NCBI RefSeq assembly: GCF_025060375.1
Contig: NZ_JANXCG010000038.1
Span: 44,096 to 108,095 of the forward strand
Direction of reading: 5' to 3'
Length of the DNA: 64,000 nucleotides
DNA from: Meiothermus sp.
GTDB taxonomy: Bacteria > Deinococcota > Deinococci > Deinococcales > Thermaceae
Shown here: positions 16,448 through 26,170 of the stretch, piece by piece
Layout of the letters: every line of letters starts with the position of its first letter
How positions within the stretch are numbered: position 1 is the first letter of the stretch
Notes under the pieces: model-generated
The model's database searches: none
What the model was told of the DNA's origin: nothing
What the model saw: the letters and a program-made list of their open reading frames with translations, nothing else
Translations under genes and position numbers: made by a program

Positions 16448-16786
16448 TTAGCCCCTCTTGCCTAGGCGCTCCTGCACCGCTTTGGCCAGCTCCTCGGCCT
16501 TGACCTTGGCTTGCTCGGCGGCCTGCTGTACCTGTTCGCTCAGGTGCTTGAGCTGGTCGGGAATCCCGTCTTTATCCCTGTCCAGACTGGCTTTGAACTC
16601 CTCAAACCGGGTCCTGGCCTGCTCGGCGGCCTGCTTGGCCTGGTTTAGAAGGCCCTCGAGCTGGTCTGGAACCCCGTCTTGGTCCCTGTCCAGGCTGGCC
16701 CGAACCTCGCTGATCTTGGCCTCGGCTTGTTTGAGGGCGTTTTCGGCGGTTTCTCGGGCCCTTTGGGCGAGTTCTCTGAGGTCCAT
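16448..16786 (-). CDS. Small coiled-coil protein with two DxDxDGxxD (TSP3-like) motifs
   Basis: 112 residues from the ATG at 16786, which has a strong SD (gaggagggg). The ORF track runs 57 residues further upstream into glpK and is not supported. The protein is built from Ala/Glu/Gln/Lys-rich helices (AENALKQAEAKI, LLNQAKQAAEQARTRFEEF, QVQQAAEQAKVKAEELAKAV) broken by two near-identical loops, SLDRDQDGVPDQLEG and SLDRDKDGIPDQLKH, 36 residues apart. Each loop fits the DxDxDGxxD calcium-binding pattern of thrombospondin type 3 repeats. There is no signal peptide or membrane segment. I do not recognise the family. The repeat unit looks duplicated at DNA level too. Confidence 0.8.
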   Translation of the reverse strand: MDLRELAQRARETAENALKQAEAKISEVRASLDRDQDGVPDQLEGLLNQAKQAAEQARTRFEEFKASLDRDKDGIPDQLKHLSEQVQQAAEQAKVKAEELAKAVQERLGKRG

Positions 16787-16835
16787 ATCCCCTCCTCTAA
16801 ACATCCTAGCACCGCAGGATGAGCCAGGTGCAAGC

Positions 16836-18326
<1,491 letters not shown>

Positions 18327-18372
18327 ACCTCCTCCTGGATGGCGATTCTAACGCAGGCTGTCCCTGCTCAAA

Positions 18373-18393
18373 TTTTAGATTTATAATCTAAAA
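18373..18393 (+). promoter_or_regulatory. Perfect palindromic operator over a leaderless promoter
   Basis: TTTTAGATT-TAT-AATCTAAAA is a perfect 9-bp inverted repeat with a 3-base centre. Inside it lies a consensus -10 box, TATAAT (18382-18387), ending seven bases before the ATG at 18395. A protein bound to the palindrome would directly cover the promoter of the oxidoreductase gene. The regulator is not identifiable from this window. Confidence 0.7.
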
Positions 18394-18394
18394 G

Positions 18395-19612
18395 ATGAAA
18401 CGCCACAAGGAGTTTGCCAACCGCCTGCACGCCCTTTCCCCCCGCTTCGCCTACATCCCCAGAGAGGATCGCTTTCTGATGGACCCGGGGCCCCTCAAGT
18501 ACCGCTTCAACGTCATTGGGGTGGGGGTTAATGGCCAGGAGCACATCGCGGTGACCCTGCTCGAGGGCCGCTGTACCGTCCACGGGGTCTACGACCCCAA
18601 CCCTCTGAGTGTGGAGGCGGCCCGCCGGGTCAAGGCCCGCTTTTCCGACGAGCCCCTGGTGGTCTACGAGAGCCTCGAGGCGGCCTGCTCGGACCCCCAG
18701 GTGGATGCGCTCATCATCTGCACCCCCAACCACACCCACCTAGAGGTGCTCAAGGTGGCCGTGCAGTCGGGCAAGCACATCCTGTTGGAGAAGCCCATGG
18801 CCACCAACATTCCCGATGCCTACGAGATATGGCAGATTGCGCAGAACTACCCTAAAGTGCTCCAGATTGGCCTTCAGTACCGCTATAAGCCCATCTATGT
18901 GGAGGCCATCCACGAGGCTAAGGTGCGCCGGAGCCTGGGGGAGATCAAGACCATCACCATCCTCGAGCACCGCGAGCCTTTTTTGGACAAGGTGGGCCAG
19001 TGGAACAAGTTTTCCAAATACTCGGGTGGAACCTTGGTGGAGAAGTGCTGCCACTACTTTGACCTCTTTAACCTCTTCGCTGAGTCGCGGCCGGTGAGCG
19101 TGTACGCAGTGGGTAGCCAGGCCGTTAACTTCAGGGAATTCGAGTACCGCGGTGAGCGCTCAGATATACTGGACAACGCCTTTGTCATCGTGGAGTACGA
19201 AAACGGGGTGCGGGCCAACTTCAACCTCTGCATGTTTGCCCCTATGGTCTACGAGGAGATCGTGATTTGTGGCGACGAAGGACGTCTCAAGGCCAGCGAA
19301 GGGGTGAACGGCCAGGCCTACTCCAGGTGGGCGAACTATCTGGAGGTTGTTGCCCTTCCAGACCGTACCTCCCGCACCATGACCCCAAGCTACCCGGCCA
19401 TCATCGAGGAGACCGGACACAGTGGGGCTACCTACCACGAGCACCTACGCTTCATCGAGGCCATGGACGGCCAGCCCACCTCTGCCGCTACCGCAGAGGA
19501 AGGCTTCTGGAGCGTGGTGGTGGGGGTTGCGGCGGAGGAGTCGGTGAGGCGGGGCCGCAAGGTGCTTATTCAGGAGCTGCTGGCCGAGCACGGCCTGGCC
19601 CATCTGGCCTAG
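18395..19612 (+). CDS. Gfo/Idh/MocA family NAD(P)-dependent oxidoreductase
   Basis: 405 residues. After ~35 extra N-terminal residues there is a Rossmann motif ([14 protein letters not shown]), then [11 protein letters not shown] and the family hallmark LLEKPMAT (EKP). The C-terminal alpha/beta domain has [18 protein letters not shown], with the His expected in the active site. Family members oxidise or reduce hydroxyls on sugars, inositols or sugar nucleotides. The substrate cannot be told. The leaderless promoter lies within a palindromic operator, so expression is probably switched by a ligand-responsive repressor. The stop codon overlaps the convergent pstB stop by four bases (CTAG). Confidence 0.85.
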   Translation: MKRHKEFANRLHALSPRFAYIPREDRFLMDPGPLKYRFNVIGVGVNGQEHIAVTLLEGRCTVHGVYDPNPLSVEAARRVKARFSDEPLVVYESLEAACSDPQVDALIICTPNHTHLEVLKVAVQSGKHILLEKPMATNIPDAYEIWQIAQNYPKVLQIGLQYRYKPIYVEAIHEAKVRRSLGEIKTITILEHREPFLDKVGQWNKFSKYSGGTLVEKCCHYFDLFNLFAESRPVSVYAVGSQAVNFREFEYRGERSDILDNAFVIVEYENGVRANFNLCMFAPMVYEEIVICGDEGRLKASEGVNGQAYSRWANYLEVVALPDRTSRTMTPSYPAIIEETGHSGATYHEHLRFIEAMDGQPTSAATAEEGFWSVVVGVAAEESVRRGRKVLIQELLAEHGLAHLA

Positions 19613-20436
19613 CCGAAGCGGCCGGTGATGTAGGCCTCGGTGCGCTTGTCCTTGGGCGTGGTGAAGAGCGGGTTGGTGGGGCCGAACTCCACCAGGTCGC
19701 CGTTGAGGAAGAAGCCGGTGTAGTCCGAAACCCGTCCGGCCTGCTGCATGTTGTGGGTGACGATGACGATGGTGACGTGCTTCTTGAGCTCGGTCAGGAG
19801 GTCCTCGATGGACTGGGTAGAAATAGGGTCCAAAGCGCTGGTGGGCTCGTCCATCAGGAGCACCTCGGGCTCCACCGCCAGGGCCCGCGCGATGCAAAGC
19901 CGCTGTTGCTGACCTCCCGAGAGGCTCATGCTGGGAGCATGGAGCCGATCCTTGACCTCGTCCCACAAGGCCGCCTGGGTCAGGGCTCGCTCCACAGCCT
20001 CATCCAGAAGGGATTTTTTGCGAATGCCCACCAGCCTGAGCCCGGCCACCACGTTGCCGTAGATGGAGAGGGTGGGAAAGGGGTTTGGCTTCTGAAAGAC
20101 CATCCCGATCTTGCGCCGCACCTCCACCGGGTCTACCCCGGGGTCGTAGACGTTGACCCCGTCCAGCAAGACCTCTCCCGTAACCCGGGCGTGTGGGGTC
20201 AGGTCGTGCATCCGGTTGAGCGCCCGCAGAAAGGTGGTCTTACCACAGCCAGAAGGGCCAATCAAGGCGGTCACCTTGTTGGCGTAGATGGGCATGTCCA
20301 CGTCGCGCACCCCCGCCTTCTGGCCGTACCAGACGGTAACCCGCCGGGCTTCGATGCGGGTTTTGGCATTCGGATCGGGGGTAATGATCTCGGTGTGGCC
20401 GGTTTGTGGGTTGGCTGCAGGGGTGAACTCGCTCAT
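19609..20436 (-). CDS. pstB: Phosphate ABC transporter ATP-binding protein
   Basis: 275 residues. Walker [11 protein letters not shown], the PstB-specific [16 protein letters not shown], signature [16 protein letters not shown], and Walker [16 protein letters not shown] are all intact. It powers high-affinity phosphate uptake with PstC and PstA. An unusually long N-terminal tail (~25 residues) precedes the core. It is the last gene of pstS-pstC-pstA-pstB, nine bases after pstA. No phoU gene follows. Confidence 0.96.
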   Translation of the reverse strand: MSEFTPAANPQTGHTEIITPDPNAKTRIEARRVTVWYGQKAGVRDVDMPIYANKVTALIGPSGCGKTTFLRALNRMHDLTPHARVTGEVLLDGVNVYDPGVDPVEVRRKIGMVFQKPNPFPTLSIYGNVVAGLRLVGIRKKSLLDEAVERALTQAALWDEVKDRLHAPSMSLSGGQQQRLCIARALAVEPEVLLMDEPTSALDPISTQSIEDLLTELKKHVTIVIVTHNMQQAGRVSDYTGFFLNGDLVEFGPTNPLFTTPKDKRTEAYITGRFG

Positions 20437-20445
20437 GTTCGCTCC

Positions 20446-21279
20446 TTAGAAGCGCCCGCGGGTGGCCCAGCGGGCCAGCAGGCTGGTGAGGACCACCAGG
20501 GCCAGCAGCACGAGCGCGGCCGCCCAGGCCAGGCGGTGCCAGTCTTCGTAGGGGCTGATGGCGTAGGCGTAAAGCCGCAGCGGCAGCGCGTCCATGGGCT
20601 GGGACAGGTTTAGGGTAAGCAGGGTGTTACCGAAGGCGGTGAAGATGAGAGGCGCGGCCTCCCCCGCGGCCCTGGCGGTAGCCAGCAGCATTCCGGTGAC
20701 CACCCCGCCCCTTGCGGCAGGGAGCACCAGCGAGAGGATCACCCGCCAGCGGGGCAGGCCCAGGGCCAGCCCGGCTTCGCGGATGTTCCAGGGGACCAGC
20801 TTGAGCATGCTCTCGGTGGACTTGGCAATGATGGGAACCATGATGAAGGCCATAGCCAGCGCGCCGGAGAAGCCAGAGAAGGAGCCCTGGGCCTTGACCA
20901 CAAGGACGTAGGCCAGCAGGCCTTTCAGGATGGCGGGCATCCCGTTGAGGGTGTCGGAGAGGAGGCGCAAGGTGGGGTTGAGCTTGTTGTCGGGGTACTC
21001 GGCCATCAGGATGCCAGCTGCGATGCCAAAGGGAGTAGCGATGAGGAGACCTGTGCCGGTGATGACGAGGGTACCCACAATGGCTGGGGCCATCCCCCCG
21101 CCGGTCTCACCTGGGGGTTTGGGCCCTTTGGTGAAGAAGTTCCAGTCGAGGGAGCTAAACCCGTTGACCACAGCGTAGAACAGGACCAGGGTGAGGGGCA
21201 GGGCAGCCAAGATGGTGCCTATGACCACCACGAACAGGATGACCCGGTCGCGGGCGTAGCGGGCTTGTAGGTTGCGCAT
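20446..21279 (-). CDS. pstA: Phosphate ABC transporter permease PstA
   Basis: 277 residues from the ATG at 21279, which has a good SD (gagaggag) eight bases upstream; the track start is ten codons longer. About six membrane helices. The cytoplasmic EAA loop is NIREAGLALGLPRWRVILSLVLPAA. PstA and PstC form the membrane channel of the Pst phosphate importer. It lies 13 bases downstream of pstC in the same operon. Confidence 0.95.
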   Translation of the reverse strand: MRNLQARYARDRVILFVVVIGTILAALPLTLVLFYAVVNGFSSLDWNFFTKGPKPPGETGGGMAPAIVGTLVITGTGLLIATPFGIAAGILMAEYPDNKLNPTLRLLSDTLNGMPAILKGLLAYVLVVKAQGSFSGFSGALAMAFIMVPIIAKSTESMLKLVPWNIREAGLALGLPRWRVILSLVLPAARGGVVTGMLLATARAAGEAAPLIFTAFGNTLLTLNLSQPMDALPLRLYAYAISPYEDWHRLAWAAALVLLALVVLTSLLARWATRGRF

Positions 21280-21292
21280 GGCTTGCTCCTCT

Positions 21293-22279
21293 CTAGAAGC
21301 GCTGCTCACTCACCTTGAGCTTGTTGAGCAGATAGCTGGCCGTAGCGTTGACGATGAAGGCGATGAGGAAGAGGAAGAAACCCACCCCAATGATGGCCGA
21401 GTAGTGCAGGTCTTCCACCGCTTCCTTGAGCTCCAGCGCGATGACTGCGGGCATGGTGGAGGCGGGGCCGAAGAGGGTATAGGGCAGGATGTTGCCGTTG
21501 CCAATGACCATCGCAATGGCCATGGTCTCGCCCAGGGCCCGCCCCAGGGCCAGCATGGCCCCAGCGAAGATGCCTCCCCGGGCGTAGGGCAGGATGACCA
21601 TCTGCATAACCTCCCAGCGGGTCGCCCCCAGGGCGTAGGCCCCCTCGCGCTGGGCCACCGGCACCAGGCTGATGGCGTCGCGGGAGAGGGCGGCGGTAAA
21701 GGGGATGATCATGCTCGAGAGCACCACGATGCCGGTGAAAAGGCCGTAGCCTGCGGGGTTGCCCAGGTAGCGCACCAGCCACGGGGCATTTTCAGAGGCC
21801 CATAGGAAGACCGGTAGGTAGAAGGCCTCGCGCAGGAAGGGGGCCAGCACGAAGATACCCCAGATGCCGTACACCACGCTGGGCACAGCGGCCATCAGAT
21901 CTACCAGGTAGTTGATGATGCCGGCCAGCCAGCGCGGGGCGTACTCGGCGGTGAAGATGGCCGCTGCCAGGGCCACCGGGACCGACAAGACCAGTGCCGC
22001 CAGGCTGGTGATGAGGGTGCCCACGACGTAGGGCCAGATGCCGAACTCAAGCCTGAGCGCGGGGTCCCAGGTGGTACCGGTGAGAAAGCCAAAAAAGCCC
22101 TCCTTGTTTATGGTTTGTGAGCCGCCCAGATAGAGGAAGTAGCCCAGACCCAGGGTGAGCGCGATGAGGCTCAGGGCGAGGAGGAGCACCACGGCCAAAA
22201 AGATTCGGTCGCCCAGAACGCGGTAGATAGCGGATGTTTTTCGTTTTATAAGTGCGGATTGCGTTGAGGCCTGCTGCAT
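21293..22279 (-). CDS. pstC: Phosphate ABC transporter permease PstC
   Basis: 328 residues from the ATG of MQQASTQSALIKRK; the track start 24 codons upstream runs through the intercistronic hairpin and is unlikely. Six membrane segments, with the PstC family segment AAVPSVVYGIWGIFVLAPFL and the EAA loop QREGAYALGATRWEVMQMVILPYA. It forms the phosphate pore with PstA. Expression relative to pstS is likely lowered by the hairpin at 22299-22326. Confidence 0.94.
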   Translation of the reverse strand: MQQASTQSALIKRKTSAIYRVLGDRIFLAVVLLLALSLIALTLGLGYFLYLGGSQTINKEGFFGFLTGTTWDPALRLEFGIWPYVVGTLITSLAALVLSVPVALAAAIFTAEYAPRWLAGIINYLVDLMAAVPSVVYGIWGIFVLAPFLREAFYLPVFLWASENAPWLVRYLGNPAGYGLFTGIVVLSSMIIPFTAALSRDAISLVPVAQREGAYALGATRWEVMQMVILPYARGGIFAGAMLALGRALGETMAIAMVIGNGNILPYTLFGPASTMPAVIALELKEAVEDLHYSAIIGVGFFLFLIAFIVNATASYLLNKLKVSEQRF

Positions 22280-22298
22280 GCGCACACCCTTAGTGTAC

Positions 22299-22326
22299 AA
22301 AAGGGTGGGAGCACGGGCTCCCACCC
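22299..22326 (-). terminator. Hairpin/attenuator between pstS and pstC
   Basis: GGGTGGGAGC and GCTCCCACCC pair perfectly (10 bp) around an ACGG-type tetraloop (CCGT on the RNA strand). On the minus strand the stem is followed by TTTTG. It sits 11 bases after the pstS stop and 23 before the pstC start. It is a partial terminator or an mRNA-stabilising 3' stem that would keep pstS in excess over the permease genes. Confidence 0.75.
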
Positions 22327-22337
22327 CCTCGAGGGGT

Positions 22338-23414
22338 CTACTGACCCACAATCTCTTTGCCGATGGGCTTGCCCTGGTAGGTGATGCGGGAGATCAGGGC
22401 CAGGGCGCGGGCTTGGGCTACCTCGGTCAGGCGGGCGTAGGTGAGGGGCTCGTTGAACTTCTGTCCTTCGGTAACCACCCACTTGAGCATCTGCACGAAG
22501 GCCCGGGCCTCGGCCTCGCTCTTGAAGGCCTTGTTCTTATCGAGCTGCTCGTAGGTCAGGATGTAGGAGAAGCTGGAAACAGGGTAGCCATCGGGGGCGT
22601 TGGTGTTGGTCAGGGAGATGCGGGCGTCCCCCGGCAGCACCACGTTGGCTGCGGCGGTAATAGAGGGTAGGTCGGCTACGATGAAGCGGCCTGCCTTGTT
22701 CTGCACCGCGCCGTACTGGATGCGGTTTTGAACCGCGTAGGTCACCTCGTTGTAGCCAATGGCGCCAGGGGTGTTGCGCACCACGCCAGCCACACCCTCG
22801 TTGCCCCGGCCACCCACCTTGTTGGGGGCCAGCCAGTTCACGCTGTTGCCGCGGCCCACCTTCTGGGCCCACTCGGGCGAGACCTTGGTCAGGTAGTCGG
22901 TCCAGACAAAGGTCGTCCCCGAGCCGTCGGAACGGTGCACTACGGTGATGGGCAGGGCGGGCAGGTTCACCCCTGGGTTGAGGCGGGCGATGGCCGGATC
23001 GTTCCAGGTCTTGATGTTGCCCAGGAAGATATCGGCCAGCACCTCACCGGTGAAGTTGAGCCGCTGGGTTACCCCGGGCAGGTTGTAGGTGGGCACCACC
23101 GCCCCCAGCACGAAGGGGATGTTGAGCGCGGGGGAGCCGGAGTTCCTGCGGATGTCGGCCATCTGCTGGTCGTTGAAGGGGTTGTCGGAGACGCCGAAGT
23201 GCACGGTTTGCTCGATGAGCTGCCGCTGGCCTCCGCCCGAGCCGATGGACTGGTAGTTGACCCGTACCTGGCCGTTGGTAACCTTGAGGTATTCGTCGAA
23301 GTACTTGGAGAGCACCGGGAAGGGGAAGGTGGCCCCAGCCCCGGTGAGGCTCACCTGGGCCAGGCTGGTGCTGGCCAGGCCCAGTAGAGCAGTGGCTATG
23401 AGTAGGTGTTTCAT
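22338..23414 (-). CDS. pstS: Phosphate-binding periplasmic protein PstS
   Basis: 358 residues from MKHLLIATALLGLASTSLAQ, a typical signal peptide with an AQ cleavage region and no lipobox Cys. The ATG at 23414 has an AGGAGG eight bases upstream; the track start 12 codons earlier does not. The mature start VSLTGAGATFPFPVLSKYFDEY and SIGSGGGQRQLIEQ, HRSDGSGTTFVWTDYL are diagnostic for phosphate-binding PstS. It captures phosphate outside the inner membrane for PstCAB. Upstream repeats at 23465-23492 suggest control by phosphate starvation. Confidence 0.96.
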   Translation of the reverse strand: MKHLLIATALLGLASTSLAQVSLTGAGATFPFPVLSKYFDEYLKVTNGQVRVNYQSIGSGGGQRQLIEQTVHFGVSDNPFNDQQMADIRRNSGSPALNIPFVLGAVVPTYNLPGVTQRLNFTGEVLADIFLGNIKTWNDPAIARLNPGVNLPALPITVVHRSDGSGTTFVWTDYLTKVSPEWAQKVGRGNSVNWLAPNKVGGRGNEGVAGVVRNTPGAIGYNEVTYAVQNRIQYGAVQNKAGRFIVADLPSITAAANVVLPGDARISLTNTNAPDGYPVSSFSYILTYEQLDKNKAFKSEAEARAFVQMLKWVVTEGQKFNEPLTYARLTEVAQARALALISRITYQGKPIGKEIVGQ

Positions 23415-23464
23415 CCTCGTGGCCTCCTGTGCGTGGGTGCTCGCCTGCACCCGACGTCCCTAGC

Positions 23465-23492
23465 TTGTCAAGGTTATGTCATGGAGTTGTCA
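23465..23492. promoter_or_regulatory. Pho-box-like triple direct repeat
   Basis: TTGTCA, ATGTCA and TTGTCA begin at 23465, 23476 and 23487, exactly 11 bases apart. PhoB and PhoP boxes consist of direct repeats with this 11-bp period (TGTCA cores in enterobacteria). The other strand reads WTGACA with the same spacing. The site lies ~50 bases upstream of pstS. A clear -10 for pstS is not visible. Confidence 0.65.
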
Positions 23493-23511
23493 TGCAGGGG
23501 GAAAAAGAAGC

Positions 23512-24090
23512 ATGAAAGGTTCTTTGCCCTATGATGGGGCGGTGCGCTGGAGTGGGGTGGTGCTGGCAGGGGGACGCTCGCGCCGTTTCGGTGAGGACAA
23601 GGCCCTCTTCCCCTATCGGGGGCGCCCCCTTTTGGCCTGGGTCTGGGCAGGCCTAGCCGAGGCGGAGGAGCGCTTTGTCGTGGCCAACCGCCCTTACCCG
23701 GGGTATCCGGTCTACCCCGATCTCTACCCGGGAGGGGAGGTGTTGTCCGGCTTGCACGCGGCCCTGGCCCATGCCAGGTGGGAGTGGGTGGCGGTGGTGG
23801 GCTGCGACCAGCCTTTTCTGTCGGTAGAGTACTGGCGCTACATGCGCGGCTGGCTTGCTCCTGGGGTGCTGGCAGTGGTGGCGGGCTGGCAGGATGCGCT
23901 AGAGCCCCTGGGCGCCTTCTACCACCGCTCGCTTCTGCCCGAGGTAGAACAGCGGCTTAGGGCTGGGTCGTACAGCCTGCAGAGGCTTCTGCGTGAGGTT
24001 CCGCACAGGCAGCTCTCCCGCGCGGGGCTCGAGGCCCGCTTCGGCCGCCACCTCTTCCTCAACGCCAACCGCCCGCAGGACCTGCCCTAG
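23512..24090 (+). CDS. mobA: Molybdenum cofactor guanylyltransferase-like protein
   Basis: 192 residues. The nucleotidyltransferase signature VVLAGGRSRRFGEDKALFPYRGRPLL and the metal-binding strand VAVVGCDQPFLS are those of MobA. MobA attaches GMP to molybdopterin to form the guanine dinucleotide cofactor. No molybdoenzyme lies in the window. The start is uncertain: ATG 23512 is used, but the family core begins at about the GTG at 23542, so the true protein may be ten residues shorter. It is divergent from pstS and shares that intergenic region. Confidence 0.8.
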   Translation: MKGSLPYDGAVRWSGVVLAGGRSRRFGEDKALFPYRGRPLLAWVWAGLAEAEERFVVANRPYPGYPVYPDLYPGGEVLSGLHAALAHARWEWVAVVGCDQPFLSVEYWRYMRGWLAPGVLAVVAGWQDALEPLGAFYHRSLLPEVEQRLRAGSYSLQRLLREVPHRQLSRAGLEARFGRHLFLNANRPQDLP

Positions 24091-24106
24091 CTCACCCGCA
24101 AGCCTG

Positions 24107-24112
24107 TAGAAT
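24107..24112 (+). promoter_or_regulatory. Leaderless -10 element of mreB
   Basis: TAGAAT lies eight bases before the mreB ATG, just after the mobA stop. No convincing -35 box is seen. It would start a leaderless transcript for the mreB-lpx cluster. Confidence 0.5.
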
Positions 24113-24120
24113 AAAGCGCT

Positions 24121-25167
24121 ATGGCTGGCTGGTTCTCGTTTCGTGGGGAGGATGTGGGCATTGACCTGGGCACTGCCTCGGTGCTGATTTACATGCGGGG
24201 CAAGGGCATTGTGCTGCGCGAGCCCTCCGTGATTGCGATGGTGAGCGATACCAAGGAGGTCAAGGCAGTAGGGGCCGAGGCCTACCGCATGCTGGGGCGC
24301 ACCCCGGGCAACATCGTCGCGGCCCGCCCGCTCAAGGACGGGGTGATCGCTGACTACACCCTGACCGAGCGGATGCTCACCCTCTTCATCAAGAAGGTGC
24401 TGCCGCCCCTGCGCTTCTTTCGCCCCCAGGTGATGGTGGGGGTGCCCTCGGGGGTGACCGAGGTGGAGCGGCGGGCGGTGGTGCAGGCCATTGTGGAGGC
24501 TGGGGCCAAACGGGCCTATCTCATTGATGAACCGCTGGCGGCCGCCATCGGGGCGGGCATTAAGATTGCCGAGCCCACCGGGAGCATGGTGGTGGACATC
24601 GGGGGGGGCTCGAGCGACATTGCGGTGATCTCGCTGGGGGGCATTGTCCGCTCCACCAGCTTGCGGATTGCTGGCAACGAGTTCGACGAATCCATCATCC
24701 GCTACGTGCGGAGCAAGTACAACCTGCTGATCGGTGAACGCACCGCTGAGGACCTGAAAATCCGGATCGGTGCGGCCAAGCTGGCCCCAGGGGAGCAGGA
24801 GATGGTGGCGGAGGTGCGGGGGCGCGACCTCCTTACGGGTCTGCCTAAGAGCATCGAGGTGACCACCGGGGATGTGGTGGAGGCTTTGAAGGAGCCTCTG
24901 GAGAAGATCGTGCAGGGGGTCAAGGGGGTGCTCGAGACCACCCCTCCTGAGCTGGTGGCGGACATCATCGACCGGGGCATCCTGCTCACGGGCGGGGGGG
25001 CGCTTTTGCGCAACCTGGACCTGCTCCTGCAGGAGGCCACCGGGGTACCGGTGGTGGTGGCTGAGAACGCGGTGGAGGCGGTGGCCCTGGGGACAGGGAA
25101 GGCCCTGGATATGCTGCACGTTTTGCGGGACGCCCTGGTTACCTCGGACAACGTGCTGAAACGATAA
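24121..25167 (+). CDS. mreB: Rod-shape actin homologue MreB
   Basis: 348 residues, standard length. Actin-fold nucleotide motifs are present: phosphate 1 GIDLGTASVLIY, phosphate 2 MVVDIGGGSSDIAVISLGG, and the adenosine motif GILLTGGGALLRNLD. MreB filaments direct the elongation machinery of cell wall synthesis under the inner membrane. The gene is not followed by mreC and mreD; instead lpxD begins 13 bases after its stop, tying cell shape to an envelope lipid cluster. Some bacteria have several MreB paralogues, so this may not be the only copy. Confidence 0.95.
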   Translation: MAGWFSFRGEDVGIDLGTASVLIYMRGKGIVLREPSVIAMVSDTKEVKAVGAEAYRMLGRTPGNIVAARPLKDGVIADYTLTERMLTLFIKKVLPPLRFFRPQVMVGVPSGVTEVERRAVVQAIVEAGAKRAYLIDEPLAAAIGAGIKIAEPTGSMVVDIGGGSSDIAVISLGGIVRSTSLRIAGNEFDESIIRYVRSKYNLLIGERTAEDLKIRIGAAKLAPGEQEMVAEVRGRDLLTGLPKSIEVTTGDVVEALKEPLEKIVQGVKGVLETTPPELVADIIDRGILLTGGGALLRNLDLLLQEATGVPVVVAENAVEAVALGTGKALDMLHVLRDALVTSDNVLKR

Positions 25168-25180
25168 GCGCAGCTTGGCC

Positions 25181-26170
25181 ATGTGGCTTTCCGAAATCGC
25201 CCAGCGCTTAGGGGGACGGCTCGAGGGGCCCGACCTGAGGGTGTCCCGGCTAGCCCCTCCGGAGGAGGCCCGGCCAGGAGAGCTGGTGGTGGTGCGGGAG
25301 GAGCGCTACCTGGAGGCTGCCTTAGCCAGCGGTGCGGCTTTGTTGATGGAGGAGGGTGTACCCTGCCCTGCTTCCATCAGCCGCGTGCGGGTGGCTTCCG
25401 TTTACAAAGCCTGGCCCGAGGTGCTGGCGTTGTTTGACCAGCCTGAGCGCTGGGCTGCTCCGGGCGTCCACCCCACCGCCGTTGTGGAAGCAGGGGCCCA
25501 CATAGACCCCACGGCTGCGGTGGGGGCCTACGCCTATGTGGGCTCGGGGGCCCGTGTTGCGGCTGGGGCGGTCGTAGCCCCTTACTGCTACGTGGGCGAG
25601 GGGGTGGAGGTGGGTCCCCGGACGGTGCTGGAACCCCGGGCTACGCTCTATCCGAATACCCGGGTGGGCGCTGACTGCCGGATTGGGGCCGGGGCGGTGC
25701 TTGGGGTGGTGGGCTTTGGCCTTCAGGATGGGCAGCGGTTGCCCCATGTGGGGAGGGTGGTGCTGGAGGACGGCGTGGAGATAGGGGCCCACTGTGTGGT
25801 CCAGCGCAGCGTGGTAGGGGAGACACGGATTGGGGCCCAGACCAAGATTGGGGACCTTACCGATATCGGTCACAACGTGCGGATTGGTCGCCGGGTGGTC
25901 ATGGTGGGCAGCAGTGGGGTAGGAGGAAGTGCGGTCATCGAGGATGAAGCCCGCTTGGGGGGGTGGGTGGCCATCTCCGACCACGTGCGGGTAGGGCGGA
26001 GGGCCACGGTGGCTGGCGGCAGCGCGGTCTCCAAAACCGTGCCGCCAGGAGAGGTTTGGGCCGGAGGGGTTCCTGCCCTCCCTATCCGTCGTCACTGGCG
26101 CCGTTTGGCCCTGCTGGAGTGGCTTTTGGAGGCCGAGCGGGCCTTGCGTAGGTTGGTGAAGGGGGCATAG
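25181..26170 (+). CDS. lpxD: UDP-3-O-acylglucosamine N-acyltransferase (LpxD-like)
   Basis: 329 residues from the ATG at 25181; the track's TTG two codons earlier is unlikely. An N-terminal alpha/beta domain (WLSEIAQRLGGRLEGPDLRVSRL) as in LpxD leads into a left-handed beta helix with many hexapeptide repeats. VVGFGLQDGQRLPHVGRVVLEDGVEIGAHCVVQR and the catalytic-His segment DIGHNVRIG match LpxD. In lipid A synthesis LpxD adds a 3-hydroxyacyl chain to the amino group of UDP-3-O-acyl-GlcN. Immediate linkage to lpxC, fabZ and lpxA supports the call. The actual substrate in this organism is unknown. Confidence 0.88.
   Translation: MWLSEIAQRLGGRLEGPDLRVSRLAPPEEARPGELVVVREERYLEAALASGAALLMEEGVPCPASISRVRVASVYKAWPEVLALFDQPERWAAPGVHPTAVVEAGAHIDPTAAVGAYAYVGSGARVAAGAVVAPYCYVGEGVEVGPRTVLEPRATLYPNTRVGADCRIGAGAVLGVVGFGLQDGQRLPHVGRVVLEDGVEIGAHCVVQRSVVGETRIGAQTKIGDLTDIGHNVRIGRRVVMVGSSGVGGSAVIEDEARLGGWVAISDHVRVGRRATVAGGSAVSKTVPPGEVWAGGVPALPIRRHWRRLALLEWLLEAERALRRLVKGA

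Noticed and set aside
23899-25182. 427-residue minus-strand ORF opposite mreB
   Set aside because: It is antisense to the whole mreB gene, has low-complexity His/Pro/Gly-rich composition and no family pattern. It is a GC-rich shadow ORF.
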